A stretch of DNA of 64,000 nucleotides, taken from NCBI GenBank assembly GCA_944472155.2, contig OX235279.1:117854110-117918109 (forward strand), written 5' to 3'. The position numbers and the translations under genes are program-made. The notes beneath the pieces are model-generated. The model did not search any database and was not told where the DNA came from. It saw only the letters and a program-made list of their open reading frames with translations. Below, piece by piece: positions 47,121 to 56,940 of this stretch (position 1 is its first letter; each line of letters starts with the position of its first letter). This DNA comes from Trichobilharzia szidati (Eukaryota > Platyhelminthes > Trematoda > Strigeidida > Schistosomatidae).

Positions 47121-48526
47121 TATCAAAACACTTAGCTCTTATATTATACCTCATCAGAAACCGCTCAAACTCTAGACTTACTAATTCATATGAGATGAAA
47201 AATAAACTAAATAACATTCAACTAGAGAATGATGAAACAATGGTTAGTTTTGATATAACTAGTCTTTTTACTAACTACCAGTCAATATGGCCTTAGAAGC
47301 AGTTAAAAAAGAATTAAGTGCAGAACCTGAACTCACGTATAGGAAGAAGCTACCGACTGAAGAAATTATTTTAGGAATTCAGTTATGCCTCACATCTACC
47401 ATCTTTAAATTCCAAGGCAAAATATATAGACAAAAAGAAGGTGTAGCAATCGGATCACCAATATCCCCTATAGTAGTAGATATATTTATGGATAGTCGGG
47501 AAAATATGGCTCTTAGTACATTCAATCCTACTCCAAAAATATGGTGGAGATATGTGGATGACACTTTCACAATGTTAAAAACAAAACATATCTCTAGCTT
47601 CTTGACACATATAAACTCACTAGTAGAGGGAATAAAATTCACATTTGATTCGGAAAATGAACAAGGAGAGTTAGCTATGTTAGATTGTAAAATGAAACGA
47701 ATAGAAGAAGGTAAACCTCACACTAGTGTGTATAGAAAACCAACTGTTAAGGCAGGCTTAGTTAAGTGTCTGACGAACCGAGTAGTAGCACTAAGTAGTA
47801 CAAGAAAAGACCAAAATGATGAAATAAAACAGATAGAAGAAGCGTTGGTATCAAATAACTATCCAATAAAATTCCACTATGGGTAAATTTTATTTTGATA
47901 GAGTCTCACAGTGTTATACAGTAATATTTACTGATGAAATTTCGAGTAAATATTACTGTATAACACTGTGAGACTCTATCAAAATAAAATTTACCCATAA
48001 TGGAATTACACTCTACCACAGTGCCCAAGTTTTATTCTTATATCCAATAAAATTCATTAGAAATATCAGTAAAGACCAAAAGCAAAATAAATGTAATTGA
48101 GAAACTAGTAATGATAACATAAATAAGAGAAAATATAAGTCATCGACTGTTATAAAATATAAGCAGGGAACATCTGAGACCCTACGTAGGATTCTAAATA
48201 AAGCAGGAATTAGGGTGGCATTTAAACCTAAAAACTCACTCAGGAACAAGCTCTGTAGGTTAGAGGCCCCTACTGACCCAATTAGACAAAATGATATGAT
48301 TTACAAAATACCCTGCAATGACTGTGAGGTCAACTACATAGGTCAAACTAGTAGGTCAGGGGTAGTCAGATTGTCAGAAAATAAGAATTTAGCCAAGACA
48401 AGAATGGTTGACCCCGAGAAGATAAATAATTTAGAAAAAAGCTCAGCGATTGCACTGCATGCATTAACACACAACCACACAATAGGGTGGGAGAGGGTTA
48501 ACATTCTAAGAAGTACTATTACGTAG
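47084..48526 (+). pseudogene. Penelope-like element pseudogene: RT and GIY-YIG, interrupted by an insertion
   Basis: Frames read NTPTYELSKHLALILYLI and MVSFDITSLFTN (motif A, catalytic Asp), then after a frameshift EGVAIGSPISPIVVDIFM (motif B), WWRYVDDTFTML (motif C, intact YVDD) and LAMLDCKMKR. The ORF is interrupted at 47875 by a 166-base insertion, resumes at 48056, meets a stop at about 48098, and continues with TLRRILNKAGIRVAF, CNDCEVNYIGQTSRSG (GIY-YIG core) and ALHALTHNHTIGW, ending at a TAG at 48524-48526. The catalytic motifs are unusually well kept for this window. The reverse transcriptase N-terminal part is missing. Confidence 0.92.
47875..48040. mobile_element. Palindromic PLE terminus inserted in the PLE ORF
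   Basis: Flanked by exact 15-bp copies of TATCCAATAAAATTC (47860-47874 and 48041-48055). Inside, 53-bp perfect inverted arms (47878-47930 and 47947-47999) surround a 16-base loop with CTGATGA (47931-47937), followed by GGAATTACACTCTACCACAG and GCCCAAGTTTTATTCTTA. It has the terminal-repeat sequence of the same PLE family as its host element and no coding sequence. Confidence 0.9.
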
Positions 48527-48689
48527 GTGGAGGGAGAGGTTTATTACTGAATCCTTGTTCATTGAGTCTACACCCAACACATGCAATAGAAATGATTCAT
48601 CACTAATACAGGAAATACGAAAAATACTACTACCAATCAAATCAAGTGATGAAAAATAATGGAATTATATAAACGAAGTTAAAAGTTGT

Positions 48690-48800
48690 GTGAGTACCTT
48701 GATATCATTATGAACAATAAATTGTGCTCGAAACGTCATCAGTAAGTATTACTGTATAACACTATGAGACTTTATCAAAACAAGTTTTACCCATAATGGA
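48690..48800 (-). repeat. PLE terminal repeat at the 3' side of the 47-kb element
   Basis: CCTTGATATCATTATGAACA, AATTGTGCTCGAAACGTCAT, GTATTACTGTATAACACTAT and TTTACCCATAATGGAA match the copies at 30.1 and 54.1-54.6 kb. GAAACGTC after an AAC..GTGCTC hairpin resembles the 3' half of a minimal hammerhead; the upstream core reads ATTATGA instead of CTGATGA. Confidence 0.8.
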
Positions 48801-49339
48801 ACCACATTTAAGCAGTTCACTCTTCAAGACATCAAAATTAATTTTACAAGTGGTATTTTCAGATTATTTCTTCTTAGCTCTACACACAAATTAACGTCCT
48901 TTTTTAAAGCCAAACAAAATACATGCATATACATTTCCACTAGAAGTAATCAGACGTCAGCAATTCACTAGCTAAGAGGATTATGAAAAGATTCAGTAAA
49001 GAAATGACCATAAAATCAGACACTAGACATTCATCTCAAGTAAACATTCTGTACAACAGACCTGGTTACAAACTGAAATCAGTAAAGCAATCAGTTAGAA
49101 TCGGTGAGCGCTGAAGAGCTCTTTTCTTTATTCTGACACTTTTCCACAGTGTGCACTCACAATTTTTCAGTGGGTAGAATCCAGCACCTTAAGATGATGC
49201 CTAGTGCTCTTTGATTATCAGCGATTCTGCAAGGGATGGAGAAAGACTGTGCAAAAGTAGGGTGAATTAAGCCTATGCAAGAGTAGTCACAGAATTGTGC
49301 TCCTATCCACTCCTCGTAAAATAATAAGTCACATCATCC
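48801..49339. other. Stretch without recognised genes
   Basis: Nothing was recognised. Confidence 0.45.
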
Positions 49340-49560
49340 TAAACAGATTAAAATATACCTTAAATGAAAATCTCCGACAGTGACACGTTGGATTAAGTAA
49401 GAATTAATCATTCGCAGACCAAATGCTAACATAAAACCACATCATCTACCTCTACTTCATCAATTTTTGAAAGGCCTTCGACAAAGTTGACCAAGACGTA
49501 GTTTGGCGTCCACTCCAACATTTATAAATCTAATTTCATGGTGTGAAGTAGGAGATGAGT
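49340..49560 (+). pseudogene. RTE relic around motif A
   Basis: A frame reads RLKYTLNENLR and, after frameshifts, IIYLYFINF.KAFDKVDQDV, matching the LYLNFIDFEKAFDSVDREV motif A region of the 25-kb copy. Confidence 0.7.
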
Positions 49561-49925
49561 TAGTGTACTAATGAACAAAGGAGGGGTTGGATACAAATTA
49601 CAGAGTACTACACAAATGACTGAACAAGGACATATTAGGAACTAAAGAAGTACGGGATAGAGGTATGAGAGACTTGACGACACAACACAATGTAGTGTTG
49701 TCATTATTTTGTAGACCTGATTCAGAAGTATTCTGACATTTACCATTCATAAGAGCATTCATTTCAGAGAGATGATGATTCAAAATACACGTCATTTTCG
49801 TTATTACTGAGATCTGAAAACAAATGTTAAGAAAGGCCATTCGGTAGTCAGTGAATACCATTCACATTCATTCAGTAATTGTAAAATGAAGACTAGAATG
49901 AAAATGCTTCCATTTTCTGGAGAGA
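49561..49925. other. Stretch without firm assignment
   Basis: An 87-codon minus frame (49861-49598) is Cys, Asn and Thr rich and shows no motif. Confidence 0.35.
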
Positions 49926-50640
49926 TTGGAGTCTCTCCTTTTTTCACTACTTGTCGTCTGTCCCATAGCATACCTAGAATCGAGTTCTCCACATCCAGCT
50001 ATAAGTCAACTCAAAGTCTATGAGCATTATATGGATAATTCCTTAATGATCATTGATGAAAAGTTTAGTCTTTTTGAAATCCTCAAGGTATTTTATAACA
50101 CCCATCGACCAGTTAGTTTTACTGAAGAAGCTGAGTCTGAAGGATAATTCCCCTTCTTAGATTTTCAGCTTTCAAGCAAAGATGACGGATCACTTCAGAG
50201 ATCAACTCACCACAAATCAAAGTGGCTGACTAACTCCCACAGCCTTCTCCCATTAAACAGAAAAAGAAACCTTGTCAAATCTCTTCTCACAAGAGTCAGT
50301 CACATACGAACGGAAGATACATTAAATAGGGAACTGAAGTCTTTCCACCAGACTCTAATTCGGTATAGTTATCCACCATTCATATGTTCATCAATAAATA
50401 TATGAAATGTAATATGGATAATCCAAAAAAGACAGACGTACCAGAAAAAAAGTTAGTGGCAATCTGGAAACTCAAAGATGACGAAACAGTTAGAATTGCT
50501 TTGAAGGAGATTATCGAGAGTGATTCGAAAAACATTCATCACAGCATCTATACGTCTCACCTCTATACAACCAACTAATCACCAAAACGTCGAATACAAT
50601 ATTCCACCGTTGACAACGTCCATGTGCATTTATCATTTCA
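49926..50640 (+). pseudogene. Penelope-like element relic: RT motif C onward
   Basis: SQLKVYEHYMDNSLMIIDEK contains the motif C position (YMDN for YVDD), then a stop is followed in frame by FPFLDFQLSSKDDGSLQRS and HKSKWLTNSHSLLPLNRKRN, VKSLLTRVSHIRTEDTL and LIRYSYPPFIC, the thumb and connector order seen in the 27-kb element (NWNGQLKNFYSWVLINRKRN). A 64-codon frame (50384-50578) carries the region before the endonuclease. No GIY-YIG core was found. The catalytic Asp pair is broken. Confidence 0.85.
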
Positions 50641-51347
50641 CTTGATCCTGTGAAGCTAAGGATGAAGGCCTTGCCAGTTGGATACTGTCAAGACGCTCAC
50701 AATACCATACCTTAATAAAGTTGTCGAAGAAAGAAATAAGACGAACGAAAAAATTCTTGTTCTTACATATCATCAAAATAAAAATCCTTCAAAATCACAT
50801 TTATGGTAAGGCCGAACCGTTCGAAAATTTGTTTGGCTACACCTTCTGTCCACAACAGAAGCTCTTCATAAACACAAGGAAAACCCTGGACTGTGTATAC
50901 AAAAGCAGTTTGCCAGATCCCTTCTACTGCCGTGGTCTTAAACTTCCCTTTCCCGTACAATAACTTGGTATGTAACCCATATTTATTCGGATTTTGTCTT
51001 CATCTTATTTCTTCCTTTCATCTCCCAAACTTTATGCTGAATTCTGAATATCCTACTCTTCTGAACAGTGTTCTCATTTATAGGTACCTCTTGCTTTTTT
51101 ATTTCTAATGGTAAACATTTCTGAACAACGCTAATCACTTACTGTCTTTAGAGTGAGTAATTTACTACCCTGCCTGATATGTAAATTCACCCTTCACTAC
51201 CAGCTGAAATAAACAACTGAAATTAAAGGCGATTCGCTAACCTTTTAAAACACTAAAGAAGTGTACAACTTTGAAGGGAAGTTGCAGAAAGAATATTCTT
51301 TTCTGGCCCATGTTCTATTTGAATTATTCATCTACAGAGTGGAAGCC
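50641..51347. other. Stretch without firm assignment
   Basis: Overlapping frames on both strands at 50721-50963 have no recognised motif; may be an old PLE tail. Confidence 0.35.
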
Positions 51348-51695
51348 GGTTACAGTAGTGAATAACAGACCGTCTCATCAAACATAGAACACAGCACAAT
51401 ATAATGCATATCTCCTATTATTTTCTTCTCTAAACTTGAATTTCATTTGATTGAAGCAGTTGGACTGAATTTATTCGATAGATTTAGTCAAAGTGCTCAC
51501 AGTTCATCAAAAAGTATTTTTGGTGTTTACCTGCTTCGGTATGCATATAGATAAATAAATACAAATTCGCATCAAGTGAGTTGGTCTTTAGAAGTCGCAT
51601 CCCAGCATTATACATTTATCCCATCTTGATGTATTGATTTTCATTAGGCCAGAAATTGGATGCAGTTTTACTCTAATCCTAAGCCCACAGTCACT
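51348..51695 (+). repeat. Family E repeat, uninterrupted copy
   Basis: About 348 bases collinear with 38697-38774 joined to 40341-40616. Landmarks GTGAATAACAGACCGTCTCA, TTCATCAAAAAGTATTTTTG and AAATTCGCATCAAGTGAGTT. No coding potential or tRNA-like head was recognised, so its class is unknown. Confidence 0.88.
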
Positions 51696-51999
51696 GAATG
51701 TGGGCTTCACTAACATTTGTTTTCATATCCTAGTAATGAGGAAAGTGCTATATACTTGGAGGAAGTACCACTCCAGATTGCCTGGTGACATGAATTACAG
51801 ATGCCAGAATAAACGAAAACGTGAAACTATGATTGTTCAACAACCGCAGTATTTTTCTTGGAATATCTCCTGGTATGTTTATGTGAATAACAAATTCCGT
51901 CTGAAATATCATTCAGCAATTAATACTGTTTCACTTGTGATATATATTCAGTAAATAAATCAGTGTTTATTATAGGCAGACTCTGAAGATTATTATTAG
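51696..51999. other. Stretch without recognised genes
   Basis: The open frame at 51634-51954 partly overlaps family E and has no motif. Confidence 0.4.
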
Positions 52000-52065
52000 A
52001 ACGAAGAGTCTCTTTCCGGAGAATTCATTCACTTAGCTGTACCATCGCATTTATATATAATTATT
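52000..52065 (+). repeat. TGTACAATCGCATTTATA-family repeat
   Basis: AGAGTCTCTTTCCGGAGAAT ... TAGCTGTACCATCGCATTTA directly precedes a family A SINE. Confidence 0.6.
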
Positions 52066-52300
52066 GTGTGTCGGTGGTATAGCGGTTAGTACACTCGCCG
52101 ACCATGCACATGATCCGGGGTTCGATCCCCGGCCGACGCACTCCTTTACCTCGTTGAGCCAAAAATAATGCTGGTAAAGAGGAAAGGTTGGGCATGAGGC
52201 TAGCAACCCCATCCAGTAAAATAAACACTGCTACAGAAACTTCAAGCCACAAGCTTGAAGCCCTATTTTCCGCTGGGGAACGTGTAGGAAAAATAAAAAA
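52066..52300 (+). repeat. tRNA-derived SINE (family A), near complete
   Basis: GTGTCGGTGGTATAGCGGTT, B box GGTTCGATCCCC, body GGTTGGGCATGAGGCTAGCA and tail CTTGAAGCCCTATTTTCCGC then A-rich. The best preserved copy with that at 5.4 kb. Confidence 0.88.
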
Positions 52301-52314
52301 ACATTAGGATTGTC

Positions 52315-52865
52315 AAACAAAAATAAAAGTTAGTTATGGTTATTATTTACGCCATCAAAATGTTTTTAAAATGTGATGAATAATCAAACTGAAACTAGGG
52401 CTGAAGACTGGTAAGTACCGACAAGAGTTGTGTAATATGAAAGACATCCGGAAAAATTGGGATGTTAATGAAAGAGTATAAAGACAAGTGTCCAAAATAA
52501 ATTATGTAATAGGTAGAAAGAGTAAATAAAGAGTTGGTTAAGAAAAAGATGCTACTAAAAAGTCACAAAAATTCAAAAAGGGATTATTAACAAAGTAGCA
52601 GAACTTGGAATTATACCCAAGGTAGAAGGAGCGGGTGGAGAAGTTTCTTCTGTGTACATAAATCAGGGTTTTCTATCCGGATCGCTAAAGCCTTGGCTAT
52701 GCAAAGTTTACGGAAGCTTACCGTTTTTGTGAGGCTTGTTTTGACTTTGTAGATGACTTTGAATAAATTCTCCATACATGTTGAGTGAACAGTATTGAAT
52801 ATATCTTCAATTATAGCACTCCTTTTTCATCCACTGTTACCTTTTCATAAACAAGCGGGAATTCG
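52315..52865 (-). repeat. PLE 3' region, second copy
   Basis: Nearly collinear with 26215-26690, including GGTTTTCTATCCGGATCGCT and AAAGTTTACGGAAGCTTACC. 5'-truncated: the coding part beyond the C-terminal end is absent. Confidence 0.75.
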
Positions 52866-54098
52866 TCCTATGGTCACAAAGTTGCAACCTTTGAAATGGT
52901 CTTAGATACCCGGGGGAAATCAGAGGGAAACTTTATGCAGTTATTATTCCAATGCAGTCCTATGCGAAGTTAATCATAGCCTAAACAGTTCAGTGTTAAT
53001 ATCTTTGAATTCAGCACTTTGTGTTACATATTCCAATCACCAAGAGGACATTAGTCTCTCCAAGGTTGCAGACACTCCTTGTCTTAAAGTGTCAATGAAT
53101 ACGAAACCAACGTTCAGGGCTGCGTTCCTATTTTCCCTAATCATGTGACGTCATGATATATCTCTGACGTGAAATACACAATCATGGCACCTAAAAGTGT
53201 CAACCTAAAACTTTGCTTTCATTAATCAGTCAAATGTACTTACATCCTAAAAACACAACTGTAAGTCATAACACTTCATCAGGAATTAATGTCAGTTGAT
53301 TCTTTCTTTTTCTGCCTACGAGGGTGTACATATCCCATCGAAAATTTGTCACCCACCATTAACAAACGAATTACACTACAACTAGATGATTTATTTATAA
53401 CCTAATAAACACATCTTGATATACTTACACTTATGCTCGATCACAGGATGTTTTGACGAATATTTTGACAAGCTATGACGCAAAGAAGATACTGGAGTGT
53501 TAAATAAACTGAAAACTTACAGAAATATCTAGTTGGAATGATGTAAAATTTCATCCCACCATATTAATTATTTTCTTTCTTAAATTTTAGTCTTTACGAT
53601 ATATTTTATTTTTTTATTCCTGTCATCAAACTTTATGTTGTGGTAATAATCAGTCAAACGTGGACGAAAAACACTATTTCTACACCTTTTCAACACAAAT
53701 ACTCCACTTCATCTCTAATATGTTTTCACGTAAGTTTTATAAACCACCTTAAAATAAATTATTTTAGTAACTCAAATGCCAGGGGATGCCTTGTTAGGCT
53801 TAGCGTACAACATGACTGAGGGTGAAAACTGCCGAATCGACTCCACGTTTACCCAAGTAACTAGCCAGAATTAAGGTAGTTTCATCTGATTTGGCTTTCT
53901 AAGCTGAGACAAATACGGTATAACAGTGGCAAAGTAGTCACTAAACCGCCGAATTAGCTGTCCAGTTAACAAGCGCTACTGACTAATGTGAGTGGTTTCT
54001 AAGTACTCATACTGGTTTGAAAGAACTTAAAAATACACCTTATGGTACATTTATATCATATACTTTCCGATTTATGAAGTTAGCATCTATTTTCAAGG
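52866..54098. other. Stretch without recognised genes
   Basis: Nothing was recognised. Confidence 0.5.
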
Positions 54099-54683
54099 TT
54101 AACTGAGTTAATTCCATCGTGGGCAAAATTTATTTTGATAAAGTCTCACAGTGTTATACAGTAATACTTACTGATGACGTTTCGAGTACAATTTGTTGCT
54201 CATAATGATATCAAGGTATTCATACAAATTTCTAACTTCGTTTAAATAATTCCATTATTTTTCATCGCTTGACTTGATTGGTAGTAGTATTTTTTCAAAT
54301 TTCCGGTATGAAGATAATGATGATGTAATAACACACAACTACACAATAGGGTGGGAGAGGGTTAACATTCTAAGAAGTACTATTACGTAGGTGGAGGGAG
54401 AGGTTTATTACTGAATCCTTGTTCATCGAGTCTACACCCAACATATGAAATAGGAATGACTCATCACTAATACAGAAAATACGAAAAATACTACTACCAA
54501 TCAAATCAAGTGATGAAAAATAATGGAATTATATAAACGAAGTTAGAAAGTTGTGTGGATGCCTTGATATCATTATGAGCAATAAATTGTGCTCGAAACG
54601 TCATCAGTAAGTATTACTGTATAACACTGTGAGACTTTATCAGAATAAATTTTGCCCACAGTGGAACTATGTTAATTGAGTTA
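54099..54683. mobile_element. PLE foldback, third example
   Basis: Arms 54114-54309 and 54466-54664 are near-complementary PLE 3' ends with the terminal repeat of the 47-kb family. The centre, 54310-54465, repeats the end of the endonuclease region (ACAATAGGGTGGGAGAGGGT and ATTACGTAGGTGGAGGGAGA, as at 48480-48540). Outside the arms TTAACTGAGTTA (54099-54110) and TTAATTGAGTTA (54672-54683) differ at one base and may be the target-site duplication. No intact coding sequence. Confidence 0.85.
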
Positions 54684-55385
54684 GTTGACCTCATTTTTCG
54701 TTGTGGCAGTTTAGGAATTTGTTTAGTAACTTTTTTGCTTAACATGAAAACACATATTTGCGTTAATCGGTAGACACAGTGGGATGTAGCACTGTCATTC
54801 AAATGCTATGAAGGAATACAGAACAGAGTAAATTGCACTTTCTGTATGTAAGTCAGCACAGCTGCATAGTGAGTTCTATGAAGTTCTGCTTTCAGCAAAC
54901 GTTTAGTGACCAGACTTCTTCAGTCACCCTGGAATGGTAAAAATATACAAACAATTTTTTTCAGGACTGACTGACTCTCCCATAGAGTAAAACAAATCTC
55001 AAAGTACAGTCATTATCTAATAATATCTGAGTGAGATTTCGCATTTATTTTTCAATGATATTCTAAGTCCATATGTATTAAAATTCCGAAGAAACTTTTA
55101 TCTAACGTCTTTTCACACTACAGTAGACAGAAACTATGGTGATTTAGATATTGTTACGTCCAGACAAACCTTCTGTAGACAAATTGTCCAACTAATCGCC
55201 TGCCTAAATCACTGGGCTACCTGAATTTCCACCCACAGCAATGCATCGCATTTTCTCTAATTCCTATAGTCTTAACCATTGAGTCATTTCCTTAAGTCGC
55301 GAAATGTATTCACACATATTATTAACCGCATTTCAAATTACCAGTACAGATTTCCCGGAGACGAAGGAAAAATATCATAAGTGAT
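54684..55385. other. Stretch without recognised genes
   Basis: Nothing was recognised. Confidence 0.45.
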
Positions 55386-56480
55386 TGGTCTTTGTTCCAG
55401 GTTTCATCTGTGTTGGTCTCTTCCCAGATAGACACCTGGTAATCTGACATAGCGATCTGAGGTCTCTTTTGCCTGCAATCTGTTCTACTGCAGTTGGCAG
55501 TATGTCATAGAATTATCCTGTGTCTTTCATCGCACTCTGCTTCACTTATTTATTCAGTGGGATGTACATTGAAATCAGAGTCCTCTTCTACTGTCCATCT
55601 TTGTTTTGGTTCATTTTCTGTTTCACCACCCTCCGCTCTTCTACGAGTTACCAGACGTCTATTGAGAGTCATTCCAAGTTTTGCCTCTTCTTTCTTCCTT
55701 CGATGGTTGTGCACGTTTACTTGAACATCACATTCACAGAGTTAGTTCCAATGTCCTTCCACACAGATTTCCTCGTTCATGCTACGTCGTCTCACCCACT
55801 TGTCTCTCATATCCACAGTGAATGTGCACTTTGTAGTAATGTCCTTGAATCTCTGAGTGTTGAACCCCAATCCTGGGGTGTCTGGAGTTGCTTTGAGAGC
55901 ATTCAACTTGAAAATGGAGGCTCATTACATTGGTCAGTTGTCTCAGTCCACACCTCCTACCCTTCTCGACTTCGTGTTGAGCAAGCACACTGCGTCTTCA
56001 CACTCTTCAGGAGCATTGAGATGAAGTCTATGTGATCTTCAGTGTGTCAGTCAGGTGGAATCTATGTCGCCTCGTGTACATCTTCATGCACACTGCCTCC
56101 GATAAAGAAATCATTGAATGCAGAGATGTCTGTGAAGAGTTCTCCGTTGTCATTCATTTCAACGGAAGCACCTTCGACACATGATAAATCTCTTCTTGTA
56201 TTGCCTGCTCTTAATCTAGCATTCATGTTGTCCATTGTCGAATCATGCTATCATTATACCGCAGTTTCTCTGACTCATAGAAAAAAGGCATATTTGCTGA
56301 ATAGCTTCCTGAAGACTTTCACCAGCCCACACCATTTCGTCTATCTGATTCGAAAGAATAATTTTGTTTCTTATATGTTCTTTGTACTTTAGAGTTTGTG
56401 TAGCGATTGGATTAATTTCCCGTGGTAGAGTCGCTAGCCCCACACCTTATCTACCGTCTTTTCCCGTACTAAGGACCGGC
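55386..56480 (-). pseudogene. RTE LINE relic: endonuclease and linker
   Basis: The minus strand, read across frames, gives NMNARLRAGNTRRDL (counterpart of the APE endonuclease DLNARVG block), NDNGELFTDISAFNDFFIGG, TEDHIDFISMLLKS (QIDHI block with the His partly moved), GLRQLTNVMSLHFQVE (decayed SDHHLVV block), then QRFKDITTKCTFTVDMR and near 55440 AGKRDLRSLCQIT. This is the order of the schistosome RTE ORF2 N-terminal half: apurinic-type endonuclease, then the linker before the reverse transcriptase. The reverse transcriptase itself is missing at the 55386 side. Long plus-strand open frames here (up to 171 codons) are the opposite strand of this relic. It is the only RTE copy here retaining endonuclease sequence. 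Confidence 0.75.
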
Positions 56481-56789
56481 TAGAAAACTAGTAAAATAGT
56501 AAATATATACATATGCTAACAGTGGACTAAAAAGACTTCTCACATCCACCCTATCGACGGCGCAAATGTTCACCATCAAAATAGGTCCCTCGAACAGAAT
56601 GGATAAATAGTGGAATAATTTGTGTGCTCAGTCATAATGAATCATAGGACAATTATTTAAAATAATTTCAGAGTGTTTAGAGAAGCACAACAAGATTTCT
56701 CTGCTCATTCCATGGTGTGAGCTAGAGTTTCCCCACCAGAATTACTCAAATTTTATCAAACATTATAACATATATGTACATATCCATAG
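56481..56789. other. Stretch without recognised genes
   Basis: Nothing was recognised. Confidence 0.45.
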
Positions 56790-56940
56790 CGAATTGGCAG
56801 AAGTTAGAATCGATGAGTCACTGGATTCCGTCTCAGTGGCTGAATGATCTATCAGACCCCTTCGTGAAAGTCCCAGCTTCGATCACTAGTAGGGTTGTGG
56901 GTGCGTACTGATGAAGAGACCCAAGGCTCACATTCTGAAC
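56790..56940 (+). repeat. Hammerhead-bearing SINE, 3'-shortened
   Basis: Leader AGCGAATTGGCAGAAGTTAG, tRNA-like part TCTCAGTGGCTGAATGATCT, then GTGGGTGCGTACTGATGAAG and AGACCC; sequence is lost before the GAAA element. Confidence 0.7.

Noticed and set aside
55520..56035. 171-codon plus-strand ORF as a gene
   Set aside because: It is the complement of a recognisable RTE endonuclease and linker relic.
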